The position numbers and the translations under genes are program-made. Below, in pieces: positions 8,540-17,248 of a DNA stretch of 38,967 bases. The DNA is from a bacterium TMED88. GTDB lineage: Bacteria; Myxococcota_A; UBA9160; UBA4427. How positions within the stretch are numbered: position 1 is the stretch's first letter; every line of letters starts with the position of its first letter. The DNA lies in assembly GCA_002171515.1 (NCBI GenBank), contig NHEP01000203.1, positions 1-38,967 of the forward strand, given 5' to 3'. Below the pieces are notes generated by a model that had not been told where the DNA came from, searched no databases, and saw nothing but the letters and a program-made list of their open reading frames with translations.

Positions 8540-8545
8540 ATTCTA
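8540..8545 (-). promoter_or_regulatory. Candidate -10 element for the MBL-to-carotenoid oxygenase block
   Basis: On the minus strand this reads TAGAAT preceded by TGA, an extended -10 pattern, about 40 bases upstream of the MBL start. No good -35 hexamer is seen at 17 bases, so the call rests on the -10 and the position. Confidence 0.25.
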
Positions 8546-8612
8546 TCAGGCCCGGAGACGATCCCTATGGCTCGATTCGGCTCCGGGCGAGGTGCTTCGT
8601 GATTGTCCTCGG

Positions 8613-8618
8613 TATACT
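8613..8618 (+). promoter_or_regulatory. Candidate -10 element for the saccharopine-dehydrogenase-like gene
   Basis: TATACT lies 47 bases before GTG 8666 in the divergent spacer. The -35 region is weak. Its position argues that translation starts at 8666 and not at the upstream TTG 8603, which would place the -10 inside the coding region. Confidence 0.3.
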
Positions 8619-8665
8619 CAGGGCGGCTTCAGTCGAAAAATTGCGGAAAAGGAATCGAAAATAGA

Positions 8666-9835
8666 GTGCGAGTCTTGGCATTAGGCGGAAGCGGCGGAAT
8701 GGGGCGATTTGCCGTACGCACGGCTGTCGCGTTTGACAGCATTGAGCGCGTCGTTGTGGCCGATTTGAATGCGGAAGTGGCGGATGATTTTGCGCGTTCA
8801 CTGGGGCCGAAGGCTCAGGCGCTTGGCCTAGATGTCACCGATCAAAGCGCGCTCCGAGCAGCCATGCAGGATGTCGACGTGGTGCTCAATACTGTTGGTC
8901 CCTTCTTTAGGTTCGGACCATCGGTGCTTCGCATGGCAATCGGGTGCGGGCTCCACTATCTGGATATCTGCGATGACTGGGAGCCCACCCTCGACATGCT
9001 GGCTATGGGTAGCCAGGCTCGCGAGGCCGGGATTAGCGCTGTGATTGGCATGGGGGCCAGTCCGGGTATTACCAATCTGATGGGACTGCTGGCGATGCGG
9101 GAGCTCGATTCCGTCGAAGAGCTCTACACGGGTTGGAATGTCGGGGGCGCAGTCCCCGAAGAAGAGAGCGCTCAGAGCAGCGTCAACGCAGCAATGGAAC
9201 ACGGGATCCTGCAAATGACGGGAACCGTCCGTGTCCGTCGGGACGGCGCAGACTCGATGGTGCGCCCGCTTGAAAAAGTGACGATCCATTATCCAGGACT
9301 GGGTCCAAAAGTCGCACGCATTTTCGGGCATCCGGAGGCGATTACGTTTCCCCATCACTATCCTGAGATCCGAACGTCGCTGAATATCGTGCACGGCATG
9401 GAAGCAGAGCGGTGGCTCACGCTCAGCCTTCGATCGCTGGTGGACTGGAGGCTGTTGACGAAACGGGGTGCCGCCCGCCTTTTGGGTTGGTTGGAGCGCC
9501 AACAGGCCCGCTTGGGCGAACGTAACCTGACGGATCCGGCGGAACTCCCCGGCGTCTTTGGTCTCGCTGTCGGAAAGAAGCACGGTCAGAAGGCGTCGGT
9601 CGGGGTGGCTTTCAAGGAAGTCAGCGACGTGGGTATGGGCCATGCGACCGGTGTCCCCCTCGCATGCGTTCTTGAACTTCTCGCTCGTGGACAAATTACG
9701 GAGCGGGGTGTTTTTGCTCCTGAGTCGGGCGTCATCGACCCCCTTGCATTCTTCGACCTGCTCGCCACTCACTATCCCGAAAAGAAGACCCAGGATAAAG
9801 CGAATCTCGACTTTCGCCGGTCCTGGGAGTTGTAA
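8666..9835 (+). CDS. Saccharopine dehydrogenase family protein
   Basis: A protein of 389 residues from GTG 8666. It opens directly with the dinucleotide-binding motif LGGSGGMGR (6-14), followed by VVVADLN, VDVVLNTVGPF and GLHYLDICDD, the pattern of the saccharopine dehydrogenase/homospermidine-synthase-like NAD(P)-binding domain. A GMGASPG loop and a long C-terminal substrate domain follow. The precise substrate is unknown; members include lysine-pathway enzymes and membrane-associated trans-acting enoyl reductase homologues. An in-frame TTG at 8603 exists, but AAAGGA about 13 bases upstream of 8666 and the absence of homology-like sequence before it favour the later start. It diverges from the MBL gene. 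Confidence 0.85.
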   Translation: MRVLALGGSGGMGRFAVRTAVAFDSIERVVVADLNAEVADDFARSLGPKAQALGLDVTDQSALRAAMQDVDVVLNTVGPFFRFGPSVLRMAIGCGLHYLDICDDWEPTLDMLAMGSQAREAGISAVIGMGASPGITNLMGLLAMRELDSVEELYTGWNVGGAVPEEESAQSSVNAAMEHGILQMTGTVRVRRDGADSMVRPLEKVTIHYPGLGPKVARIFGHPEAITFPHHYPEIRTSLNIVHGMEAERWLTLSLRSLVDWRLLTKRGAARLLGWLERQQARLGERNLTDPAELPGVFGLAVGKKHGQKASVGVAFKEVSDVGMGHATGVPLACVLELLARGQITERGVFAPESGVIDPLAFFDLLATHYPEKKTQDKANLDFRRSWEL

Positions 9836-9910
9836 AACGCGAGGAAGGTCTTCTGTGAGGTTCGCGTGAACTATATCTTGAATTTGGATCCACGAAGGGG
9901 CCGCGTCTTC

Positions 9911-10567
9911 GTGTCGCTGAAACGAAAGAGAAGAGATGAACAGTTCCTTTTTTCAAAGGCCGTCGGAAGGATCACACGCGAAGCGAGAATGGCCCTCGTG
10001 CTCGTCTTCGTGGCATTCTCAACCGTCGCGTGGATCAGTCCTGTTCAGGCTGACACCGCCTTTTTTGTGGTGAGCGAGATCGGGCGCCCGTGCTTTCACT
10101 GCGATTCTTTTCTACTGCCGCTGACGGATCCGCAGGACATCGCGGACGCAAGGTTTCTGGTTGCGAATGGTCCAGGTGGGAGCGTGGGGAGCATCCCCGT
10201 CGTGGAACTCACTGTGGGATCCGATGGTCGGAATCGAGATGTGCTCGCTGCGGGTGAGCCCCTCTGGGACTGGCATGTTTCAGGGTTCGAAGGCTTCGGA
10301 GAAATCGCGATCGAGCTCTGTGATGGATGGCCGGGTTTCATTGAAGAGGACCCGTCCGCCTTCATTGCCAACACGGGGGGGCAGTTCTGCCCTTGGTCTT
10401 ACACGGTAACGGCGGAACTGCCCGCCCCCCCTGCAGTGCCGGTGCTTTCGCATTGGGCCAGGCTTGGGGCTGGCTTGGCCCTCCTGCTTTGGGCGCTTTT
10501 TCACTGGATTCCGTTCCAGGGAGGCCGTTTCGGAGCGAGATTAGGTTCTTCTGGTCAAGGTGGCTGA
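9911..10567 (+). CDS. BP74-N-like exported protein with an IPTL/PEP-CTERM-like anchor
   Basis: After an arginine-rich start this protein has a hydrophobic signal segment (ALVLVFVAFSTVAW) ending near VQA. The mature part carries LTDPQDIADAR, a WDWHV segment, IAIELCDGWPGF and FCPWSYTV, a pattern like the BP74 N-terminal domain known from Dictyostelium BP74 and bacterial secreted proteins. The tail has a proline-rich linker, a VPVLSHW motif, a hydrophobic helix and basic residues, resembling IPTL-CTERM sorting signals. The start is uncertain: GTG 9911 has GAAGGGG about 9 bases upstream; ATG 9989 would give a shorter signal peptide, and GTG 9866 a longer one. It converges on the next gene with only 4 bases between the stops. 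Confidence 0.7.
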   Translation: MSLKRKRRDEQFLFSKAVGRITREARMALVLVFVAFSTVAWISPVQADTAFFVVSEIGRPCFHCDSFLLPLTDPQDIADARFLVANGPGGSVGSIPVVELTVGSDGRNRDVLAAGEPLWDWHVSGFEGFGEIAIELCDGWPGFIEEDPSAFIANTGGQFCPWSYTVTAELPAPPAVPVLSHWARLGAGLALLLWALFHWIPFQGGRFGARLGSSGQGG

Positions 10568-10571
10568 ATGC

Positions 10572-11978
10572 CTACCGAATAGTGGGACGAGGCTTCTTCG
10601 GCGATGCCTTGCCTGAACCGGATTGGCCTCGACGTCGGTACCACACAAGCCAGCCACACAAAGCAGCCAGCGGAATAAAAAACGACGCTGGACGATTTGC
10701 GATGAGGTACGTGAAACGTGCCGCGATCTGTGTATCGCGAATAGAAAACATATCGGCCCCTCCGGAGTTTTCGTTCATCCAAGCCGTGTGATAGCCGAAC
10801 ACGCCGATGAAATGAATCGCGACCGAGATGAAAATCAGACTCCACAAAGTCAGAATCATTTTTCCATTTTGATTTTGGGCGAGTCGCTCCCAGCCCAAAG
10901 CGAGGCCAAGCGTCAAAGCGGGCACAGCCTCAGTGGCAAAACGCGGTCCAAAGCTCCACCCGCCCCACCAAACATGCCATTTTGCGTAAAGCAAGAGAGT
11001 TGCTCCAGATGCGATCAACCACGCTATGGCGAGTGTTCGGCGTTCGGTCGCAGGGGAACTTCTGTGACCGTTCGGCAGCAACGAGAATGGGGCGATGACG
11101 AAGGCCGGAGAGTAGATCAATAAACCACGGGAAGGCGCAATCAGTAGTCCAGCGAGGCCGATCGCCGCCGGCGTAGTCCAGAGGCTCGCTTCCTCGAGGT
11201 ATCCGCCAGATACAAAGTTTTGGAAATAATAAAAATTGTACGTCGCCAAAAGTAAACCCGGACCCGCCAACCCGATCAGAACCCCTGAGAAGATACGAAT
11301 CCTTCTCAGAAAGAGAAGGGCGGCGAGGGTCGCGAAGCAAAAGAGGATGACAGTGGGTCGGTTGATGATCGCCATTCCCATGGCGAGGCCGGCCCAAAAA
11401 CCAAAGCGAAGGTTGATTCGATTGATGTTTCTGAAAAGCAGCCAAAACGACAGAACCAAGAAAAAGGTGGCGGGCCCGTGAGCCCAAAGACCCTGACTCG
11501 CTGTGCTCCAAAGGCTACTTCCCGCGCCAGCAACGATGACCGCCGGCGCCGCGGCAGTGGGCGCAATTTGGATCACCATCAAATAGAGCAAAGCGACAGC
11601 CGCGGCCACGTAGACACTGGCCACAAATTTCCCGATTCGCTCAACCCGGCTCGGCTTCGGTGGATTCATCCAGAGCGCCAGGGGTGCAATCAATGGCAGG
11701 GCCGATAGGCTGCTCCCGGGCGGATACTTTGATAGCAGCTGGCCGTTCTCCAGCCGGTGGAGAGCTCCCGTCCTTTCCAACTCCTGCATTCTTGGATATT
11801 CGGCCACGTCAAATGATCCGTTTTGAACGAGCGCCCAAGCAGCGTAAGGCGCCGCCAAGCAATCCACCTCCGTAATGGACCGACCATTCGCTGAGTAGAG
11901 GGCGAGAAAGGCAAGGAAGACGAATATGGCCGTTCGAATCAAGTGAGCCTGCGGCGGAGGTTCATTGGATGACGTCAT
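10572..11978 (-). CDS. Polytopic membrane glycosyltransferase, GT39/ArnT-like
   Basis: A hydrophobic protein of 468 residues with about ten membrane segments. A first helix (IFVFLAFLALYSANG) is followed by an acidic extracytoplasmic stretch with ITEVD and a YPPGSS loop, the arrangement of GT-C enzymes that use polyprenyl-phosphate sugars. The C-terminal part has WHVWWGGWSFGPR, a motif common in bacterial GT39-like proteins, and ends in a basic tail. The frame extends to 12269, but ATG 11978 is preferred because AGGA lies about 8 bases before it and the extra 97 residues lack membrane character. The donor and acceptor cannot be deduced. It faces the TerB/Coq4-like gene across a 271-base divergent spacer. 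Confidence 0.75.
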   Translation of the reverse strand: MTSSNEPPPQAHLIRTAIFVFLAFLALYSANGRSITEVDCLAAPYAAWALVQNGSFDVAEYPRMQELERTGALHRLENGQLLSKYPPGSSLSALPLIAPLALWMNPPKPSRVERIGKFVASVYVAAAVALLYLMVIQIAPTAAAPAVIVAGAGSSLWSTASQGLWAHGPATFFLVLSFWLLFRNINRINLRFGFWAGLAMGMAIINRPTVILFCFATLAALLFLRRIRIFSGVLIGLAGPGLLLATYNFYYFQNFVSGGYLEEASLWTTPAAIGLAGLLIAPSRGLLIYSPAFVIAPFSLLPNGHRSSPATERRTLAIAWLIASGATLLLYAKWHVWWGGWSFGPRFATEAVPALTLGLALGWERLAQNQNGKMILTLWSLIFISVAIHFIGVFGYHTAWMNENSGGADMFSIRDTQIAARFTYLIANRPASFFIPLAALCGWLVWYRRRGQSGSGKASPKKPRPTIR

Positions 11979-12249
11979 AGCCGATTTCCTGTACTTCGCT
12001 CGGGGCATCAACAAGGCCAAATGAAGAATGTAGAGCCTCGTGTCACGGTCTGAAAGCAGCCAGAGAAAGCAATCATCAGCTCGGAAAGGGTTTCGCGGAC
12101 CTGCTTGCTTTGGGATTTCCACCGGCGAACCCAATCGGCTTTCTGGCGCGCTCTGGGAACCGCTCTTTTCTTCTCGAATGAGAGGTGGGCAGTCAAAAAA
12201 AGATCGCCTCACCGACGGTCGGCTCCTGTCGAGTGTGTACACTACGGCC

Positions 12250-13251
12250 ATGTTTTTCAAACACATCAAGACATCTCAGGCACCGGTGATGGCCGCCGCG
12301 ATCGTCGGCGCTTGCCGGGAGAACGGTTGGTCGCTGGACGTTCAACCGAAATTACTGGGGGCGATCTTCTCCGCCCTCTTCGATTTTGATGCAGATTTCC
12401 GGACGCTGCCCGCGGCGACGATGGAGGAAGTGGCGGCCGAGTTTCCGAACGCGCCAGAGCGCCGAGAAATGGTCGATCTGATGCTCATCTGCGAACTTTG
12501 CCTCCACGACCTTCCCGCTGAACTCAGCGACTCAATCGACCGCTGGGCGGTTTACCTGGGCGTGGAAGAAAGTGACTTAACCGTTGCTCGCGAGCTTGCT
12601 CGGGGCGCCCAAGCCCGCGCGCAATTCGACCTCTACCGGAATGGATTTTGGGGGGCCTGCGCGGACATGGACCCGGCCTACACCGCGCTGATTGAAGCAG
12701 ACGGAGCCCGGGCCTTAGCGATGACCATTACCCCCGACCCAGAGGAGAGCGCCCGTTGGGCGGCCCTAGAGCACTGTCCCTCCGGCAGCCTGGGCCGTTG
12801 CGTCTGGGAATTCTATCACCAGCGAGGCTTCGACTATCCGGGCACTCCGGGTGCGGTCAGCAAGGCTGAATCACATCATGACTGGGTGCATGTTCTATGC
12901 GACTACGGCACGACCCCGATGGGTGAGGTCGAGGTCGGCGCATTCCGCATGACGACGACGGATGACCCGGGTGCGGCGCTCACCTTCGTCGCGGGCCAGC
13001 TTGCATTTTACCAGGGGGGCATCATGCCCAGCGCTTTGACCGGACTCCATCCGGATCACATTCTCGAAACACCAGGAGGTCCGGAGCGGGTCGCCGATGC
13101 CCTTCGGCGAGGGCGTGAATGCAAATTTGACACCTACCATAAGTTCGACTTTTTTACGGTCGCATCCGAACCGATCGAAGCACTCCGCGACCGCTGGAAC
13201 TTCGTTCCGAAGGTGGTATCCGATTCTCCATCCTGGGATCTCGAAATCTGA
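12250..13251 (+). CDS. TerB-like / Coq4-like two-domain protein
   Basis: A protein of 333 residues from ATG 12250; the open frame reaches back to 12040 but that part overlaps the divergent spacer. Residues 1-120 look like a helical TerB-type domain (LLGAIFSALFDFDADF, VDLMLICELCLHDLP). Residues from about 175 resemble Coq4: GSLGRCVWEFYHQRGF is followed by an exact HDxxH-x11-E motif (His210, Asp211, His214, Glu226), the metal-binding signature of the ubiquinone-synthesis protein Coq4, then GAFRMTTT. In mitochondria Coq4 takes part in quinone ring modification and organises the synthesis complex. Here there is no other quinone gene nearby. The TerB assignment is weaker than the Coq4 one. Confidence 0.72.
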   Translation: MFFKHIKTSQAPVMAAAIVGACRENGWSLDVQPKLLGAIFSALFDFDADFRTLPAATMEEVAAEFPNAPERREMVDLMLICELCLHDLPAELSDSIDRWAVYLGVEESDLTVARELARGAQARAQFDLYRNGFWGACADMDPAYTALIEADGARALAMTITPDPEESARWAALEHCPSGSLGRCVWEFYHQRGFDYPGTPGAVSKAESHHDWVHVLCDYGTTPMGEVEVGAFRMTTTDDPGAALTFVAGQLAFYQGGIMPSALTGLHPDHILETPGGPERVADALRRGRECKFDTYHKFDFFTVASEPIEALRDRWNFVPKVVSDSPSWDLEI

Positions 13252-13262
13252 TCATTGATCAG
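13248..13262. repeat. 15-base palindrome over the stop of the Coq4-like gene
   Basis: CTGATCA-T-TGATCAG is a perfect inverted repeat that contains the TGA stop. The one-base centre makes it a poor RNA hairpin. It may be a protein-binding site or chance. Confidence 0.25.
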
Positions 13263-13328
13263 AGGTGTCCGAGAGAGCATCGCTGGATTCGCGGCCAGTC
13301 GTCTCGAGCCGGAGTCCTCAACTCTCCT

Positions 13329-14378
13329 CTAGTTTCTCATGGCGAGTCGTCGAATGCCCGCGAGGCAAGCTAATCCAAGGCCGAGAAACACGGCGGTGTT
13401 CGGCTCAGGGACCGCGGTGGCACAGCTGTTGAGCCTGATGTCGTTGGTGTTGATCTTGGATCCCACCAGCTGTGTGCATCCCTGTGCGTTGTTGAGACTG
13501 ATCTCTCCTTGGCTGCTGAGATCCCAGAAGGCCACACCGTTGATGATCGTATCGTTAAAGTTAAAGTGCTGATTGTTGTCGGGCTTGTCGCTGAAGAAAA
13601 GGACGTTGTTTAGCCCAATTCCGCTATCGCCAACGATGATATTGGCTTGGCTCACTAGAAAATTGGCTTCATCCGGGACGCGAACGATCGCAAACGCTCC
13701 TTCTGGACCATCGAAAAGCAGGTTGTTGTTTTCGAGGAGGAGGTCGTTGTCGTTGGTATCGATGTCGATCACCGTGACGCCAACGCCGAGATTGATCGTG
13801 AGGTTGCTATCCCATTTTCCATCGTTGAATGTCAGGTTGATGTCGCTGGGCAGTGCCGGAATCTCGATGGCTAGGTCGGCCAATTGTGAGTTCAAACCCG
13901 AGAAATCAATTCCACCCTGCGAGCCATTGGAATTTGTCATTGAACTGCCGTTGAAGTCGGTATTCGATCGACCCTCGTTGCACTGGCTGAGAGAGCCCGC
14001 GCATTCAACGCCGGTGTCGCCCCACACTTCCATATTCGAAAGGTCGAACGCCCCGCTCGAGTTGGTGATGGCGATATCACCGTTCCCGCCCACTCCGGTG
14101 AAAACGGGGACCGCATTACTTGGAAGAGTCGCCGTACTGAACCAGGGGCCGCTGACGCTATTGGCCCCCAACTCCCAGTTGCTCGCCTGGGCGCCAATTG
14201 CCGTGCTCTTTGGCCCTGTGCCGATCATCAGATATTCGGAGGCATAGTTGGGGATCGCCACCGCGGCCGCTGGGCTTAGAAAAAGACTCGAAGCCAGAAT
14301 CGGCAAGAGAGAGGCGAAGGGTCCTCCTCTCCTCATGCCTGTCTGAAGCGCGTTTCGGTGTGTCTTGATTCGTTTCAT
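13329..14378 (-). CDS. PEP-CTERM sorting domain protein (choice-of-anchor-A-like)
   Basis: An exported protein of 349 residues. The N-terminus is basic (MKRIKTHR) and is followed by a signal helix ending near AAAVA. The body is rich in Asn, Ser and Asp, with beta-strand repeats such as DTNDNDLLLENNNLLF and INGVAFWDLSSQG, recalling choice-of-anchor-A surface proteins. The C-terminus has the full PEP-CTERM signal: VPEPNTA, a hydrophobic helix, then RRLAMRN. Such proteins are processed by exosortase and usually belong to exopolysaccharide or surface layers. ATG 14378 is used because a four-copy GAGGAA repeat supplies the ribosome binding site directly before it; reading upstream would translate the repeat as poly-Glu. 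Confidence 0.88.
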   Translation of the reverse strand: MKRIKTHRNALQTGMRRGGPFASLLPILASSLFLSPAAAVAIPNYASEYLMIGTGPKSTAIGAQASNWELGANSVSGPWFSTATLPSNAVPVFTGVGGNGDIAITNSSGAFDLSNMEVWGDTGVECAGSLSQCNEGRSNTDFNGSSMTNSNGSQGGIDFSGLNSQLADLAIEIPALPSDINLTFNDGKWDSNLTINLGVGVTVIDIDTNDNDLLLENNNLLFDGPEGAFAIVRVPDEANFLVSQANIIVGDSGIGLNNVLFFSDKPDNNQHFNFNDTIINGVAFWDLSSQGEISLNNAQGCTQLVGSKINTNDIRLNSCATAVPEPNTAVFLGLGLACLAGIRRLAMRN

Positions 14379-14402
14379 TTCCTCTTCCTCTTCCTCTTCC
14401 TC
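14379..14402 (-). repeat. Four perfect GAGGAA hexamers acting as Shine-Dalgarno sequence
   Basis: On the minus strand four uninterrupted GAGGAA units end directly at the ATG of the PEP-CTERM gene. Each unit contains a GAGG ribosome-binding core, so repeat-number changes would alter spacing and strength of initiation without shifting the coding frame. Confidence 0.7.
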
Positions 14403-14422
14403 TGCCAGAGTTGGATCTGGCA
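14403..14422 (-). promoter_or_regulatory. Perfect 7-bp hairpin abutting the GAGGAA repeat
   Basis: TGCCAGA and TCTGGCA form a perfect 7-base stem around a 6-base loop immediately upstream of the GAGGAA array in the leader of the PEP-CTERM mRNA. It could hold the array single-stranded or mark a processing site (inference). Confidence 0.5.
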
Positions 14423-15087
14423 AATTGGAGGTCTCGAATCTGGAGTTCGATTGGGCCTCGCTGAATCGAATGGGCTCACAGTCTTCGGCACATAATAAAC
14501 GCGGTTCCTTGCTGTTGGTATTCCGATTGCGCTGAATCTGTCACGAAATATGAAATTCTTCCAGTTCTCTGCGCCCCGCCGGGCGGTTCTACGAGTAACG
14601 ATTTCCCTCTTTGACTCGCCCATAGCTGGTGCTAAGTACTGAGCGCATTCAATGGGAGGAGTCCGCATTGCTCCGGGTCTTTTCGGACCGTCGAGAGAAC
14701 CGGTGGTCGCGCGGAGAGCTGCCAGCGAGTCAGGTGCGAGCCCCCTCGCGGCCAGGAGAAAAAGGACAAGGCCTCGGCCGCTGGACACGTGCCAAAGATT
14801 TGGACGCCCTAATCCAAAGAGCGCGCAACCGACCGGTACAAGCGCGATCTCTCCGAGTTAAAGCAATTGACCCATTGCAGCCGCACGAATTAGCGTTGAG
14901 ATGGAAAGGGGAGCCGCATCAATATTGCGAAGTGAGTAGTCGTACCGCTGCCGGGGAGCCCCAATCTGTTGAAGGCGGTGCAGCGACATTGTGATTTAGC
15001 GAAGCGCGGGATCGTGCAAGTCCCGAAGATCTTCATAGTTTGACAATGCTGGCGGGTTTTATTTTGAGCGTTCTGTGAGTAAAGAGA
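14423..15087. other. 665-base spacer without a supported gene
   Basis: It lies between the divergent PEP-CTERM and GNAT-like genes. On the minus strand TATTAT near 14500 is a possible -10 for the PEP-CTERM gene. On the plus strand TTGACA at 15040-15045 resembles a -35, but the nearest -10-like TATTTT is only 14 bases away. Open frames of up to 121 codons here have no recognisable motifs and overlap one another on both strands. Confidence 0.4.
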
Positions 15088-15729
15088 ATGAGGCGATTTG
15101 CTGAATTGAGGAGCGAGGCGCGACGGTGGGGCTGGGCTAGGGCGCTCTATGCACAGCTGATGGTGCGATTGAGACCCTGGATCGTCCTGTGTCGAATCAG
15201 TACGCAGGCCCTTGCCGAATTCGGGCGAAATGGGGCCGCAAGCCCTGCGGCACATCGATTCGCCACCCAGTTGGAGCTGACCGAATTATTAGAGCGAATG
15301 CCGGACGTGGATAAAGGCTGGCTACCCGAGACGGAGCCCGATGAACTCAGCCATTGTTGGGCTGCTTTTGTCGACGGGAAAATTGTGTCATTCGCATGGA
15401 GCGCTTACAAGAATGCGCCCGCGGGAGATGGGATGATGGTGGGGTTTGAGACGCCCTACGTCTATGGACGGAACGTTTACACGTCTCGACCATTCCGAGG
15501 GCAGCACCTTTTCGATGGATCTGGTGCGGTTAAGTTCCACGCCGCAAACGGCCACACGCACGCGATTGGATTCATCGAAACCCACAACTTCGCATCGTGG
15601 CGACGTGCCCGCCGAATGGGGGACCAGCTTGGCGGCTATGCGGGGTATCTCAAAATTGGCCAATTTAGGATTCCGTTTCGGACTCCAGGGGCGAAGAAGC
15701 ACACCTTTCGATTTTATCAGGCGAAGTAG
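15088..15729 (+). CDS. Putative GNAT-fold acyltransferase
   Basis: A protein of 213 residues. The C-terminal half reads like a GNAT domain: AAFVDGKIVSFAWSAY (a beta strand pair), YVYGRNVYTSRPFRGQHLF (the acetyl-CoA pyrophosphate loop region, with R-G-Q in place of the common R-x-x-G-x-G/A), then IGFIETHNFASWRRARRMG, the usual final strand and N-A-S-x-R helix, and GGYAGYLKIG. The N-terminal 70 residues are basic and unassigned. Similar proteins occur beside glycan genes and may acylate a sugar or amino group, but the substrate is unknown. ATG 15088 has only a weak AAAGAGA upstream. A GT2 gene follows after a 399-base gap. Confidence 0.6.
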   Translation: MRRFAELRSEARRWGWARALYAQLMVRLRPWIVLCRISTQALAEFGRNGAASPAAHRFATQLELTELLERMPDVDKGWLPETEPDELSHCWAAFVDGKIVSFAWSAYKNAPAGDGMMVGFETPYVYGRNVYTSRPFRGQHLFDGSGAVKFHAANGHTHAIGFIETHNFASWRRARRMGDQLGGYAGYLKIGQFRIPFRTPGAKKHTFRFYQAK

Positions 15730-16128
15730 CGAAGTGAAGAACGATGGGTCTCTATGACGCGATTGCAGGCACGCCACGGAGAGTCGCAAAGAGCGACCTC
15801 GCCGCCACGCTCAAAACCGGCCAGGCCAGGGGCTGAGTATTTTATGCGATTGTCGACAGGGAGCGACTGATTGTCTACCCATCCCCTGCCATCTCTCCGA
15901 GCTGCTGAATTTCGGGAATGCTCAGATGGACCTGGGGAAACGAATGATGCGAAGTTTTTTGAGAATTTCCCTTGACTGGTGTCGATGTTCGGAGTGAGTT
16001 GTGCGCACGAAGCCGGATTTTCACTTTTTCTCGGAGGAACTGATTGGTCGCGTCAGCGATGAGTTCGCTCGCCGACTCAATGTGGCCAGCCGACTGACTT
16101 GTGCTGCGTTCGAACTGGCGTACTGATC
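15730..16128. other. 399-base spacer, one short open frame of 41 codons
   Basis: No recognised gene. A GTG-started frame at 16001-16126 of 41 codons ends 2 bases before the next ATG. It contains FFSEELIGRVSDEFARRL, which weakly recalls the C-terminal end of a sulfotransferase-like protein, so it may be a remnant or an upstream peptide. No intrinsic terminator or clear promoter was seen. Confidence 0.3.
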
Positions 16129-17166
16129 ATGAGCAGAGCTATTTCAGTCATTATCCCTACCTACAATCGAGGCGCTTACCTCAGGCGAACGATCGACAGC
16201 GTGCTGGCTGCATGTTCTGGTCGGGATGAAATCATTGTTGTCGATGCTGCTGAAAACCGAGAAGCAGAAGCGCTCATCGAAAAATATGGCAATCTGCAAA
16301 TCAAGTACGTGAGGCAGGTGAACGAAGGTGTCAGTGCGGCCCGGAATTATGGACTGGAATTAGCACGCAACGACCTTGTTGCGTATATCGATGATGATGA
16401 CGAGTGGCACCCAAAAAAACTCTACATACAGCGCGCATTGCTCGAAAAGCATCCCGAGGCCGTAGCCTGCTTTACGAATATTTGGGCCACGACCTCGGAT
16501 GGGGACACGCTCGGTGACTATTTGTTTCAGTGGGGTCAGCCGGTGCAAGACTGGAACCAACTCCTGGGCAAAACGCGAAATTTAAAGCTGGAGGGTTTCG
16601 CTCAGAATATTGATTACTACCTCGGTGATCACTATTTCAATCAAATGCTCGACGACTACGTTTTGCCGAGTTCTCTGCTGATTGATCGTTCGCGGTTTAA
16701 GGAAGATTTATTTTATCGCGTTGGCATGCAAAGGAATGAGTCGTGGTTGTACACCTCGCAGGTTTGCCGTCAGGGGCCGGTGATTTATGTGGATGTTGAC
16801 CTGGCCTGTCACCATGGTGACGCGCCAAATCGGCTCACCTCTATACCCCACGTCGAAACAGTGTTAAGTCGGCTATACGTGTTGGAGAATGAATTTGGTG
16901 GCCGACCAGAGTTTTTAGAAAAAGATCCGAGCGCCTTTAACGAACGTTTGAAGAGGGAGCGAAACGTGCTCTTCGCCGCGGTGATGTCAGGAGGCGTCGA
17001 GCGCCGCCGAGCGACCCTGATGGACAATGCCCATCATGGCGGACGGATTGCCCTGGGCGCACGGATTCCCGAATTCGGGCTCTCTCTGGTCAGCCTCTCG
17101 TTTCGTCTGGCGAGTCGACTGCGGCGCTTGATCCGAAGACAAAGGGCGCACCATTCGTCTCAATAG
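16129..17166 (+). CDS. Glycosyltransferase family 2
   Basis: A protein of 345 residues from ATG 16129. The GT-A domain is textbook: ISVIIPTYNRGAYLRRTIDSVL at the N-terminus, EIIVVDAA, NEGVSAARNYGLELA and the YIDDDDEWHPKK metal/UDP-sugar motif. The region from about residue 130 (GDYLFQWGQPVQDW onward) is an extension seen in some polysaccharide GT2 enzymes, and the C-terminus is basic with an amphipathic stretch (LVSLSFRLASRLRRLIRRQR) that may bind the membrane. An ATG-like start 10 codons earlier at 16099 is less likely. It is transcribed alone and converges on the ABM-domain gene. Confidence 0.88.
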   Translation: MSRAISVIIPTYNRGAYLRRTIDSVLAACSGRDEIIVVDAAENREAEALIEKYGNLQIKYVRQVNEGVSAARNYGLELARNDLVAYIDDDDEWHPKKLYIQRALLEKHPEAVACFTNIWATTSDGDTLGDYLFQWGQPVQDWNQLLGKTRNLKLEGFAQNIDYYLGDHYFNQMLDDYVLPSSLLIDRSRFKEDLFYRVGMQRNESWLYTSQVCRQGPVIYVDVDLACHHGDAPNRLTSIPHVETVLSRLYVLENEFGGRPEFLEKDPSAFNERLKRERNVLFAAVMSGGVERRRATLMDNAHHGGRIALGARIPEFGLSLVSLSFRLASRLRRLIRRQRAHHSSQ

Positions 17167-17248
17167 ACTGAGCCCGATCAAGTCGAAACTCGTGAATCAG
17201 GTGAGAGCGGGCTGCGGAATGTTGATTGTGGCCGTCGCCATCACCCAT

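Noticed and set aside
13248-13262. Palindrome as terminator between convergent genes
   Set aside because: The loop is one base and no T run follows, so it cannot be an intrinsic terminator; kept only as a repeat.
15040-15065. TTGACA plus TATTTT as a sigma-70 promoter of the GNAT-like gene
   Set aside because: The spacer is only 14 bases, too short for a normal promoter; mentioned in the gap description only.
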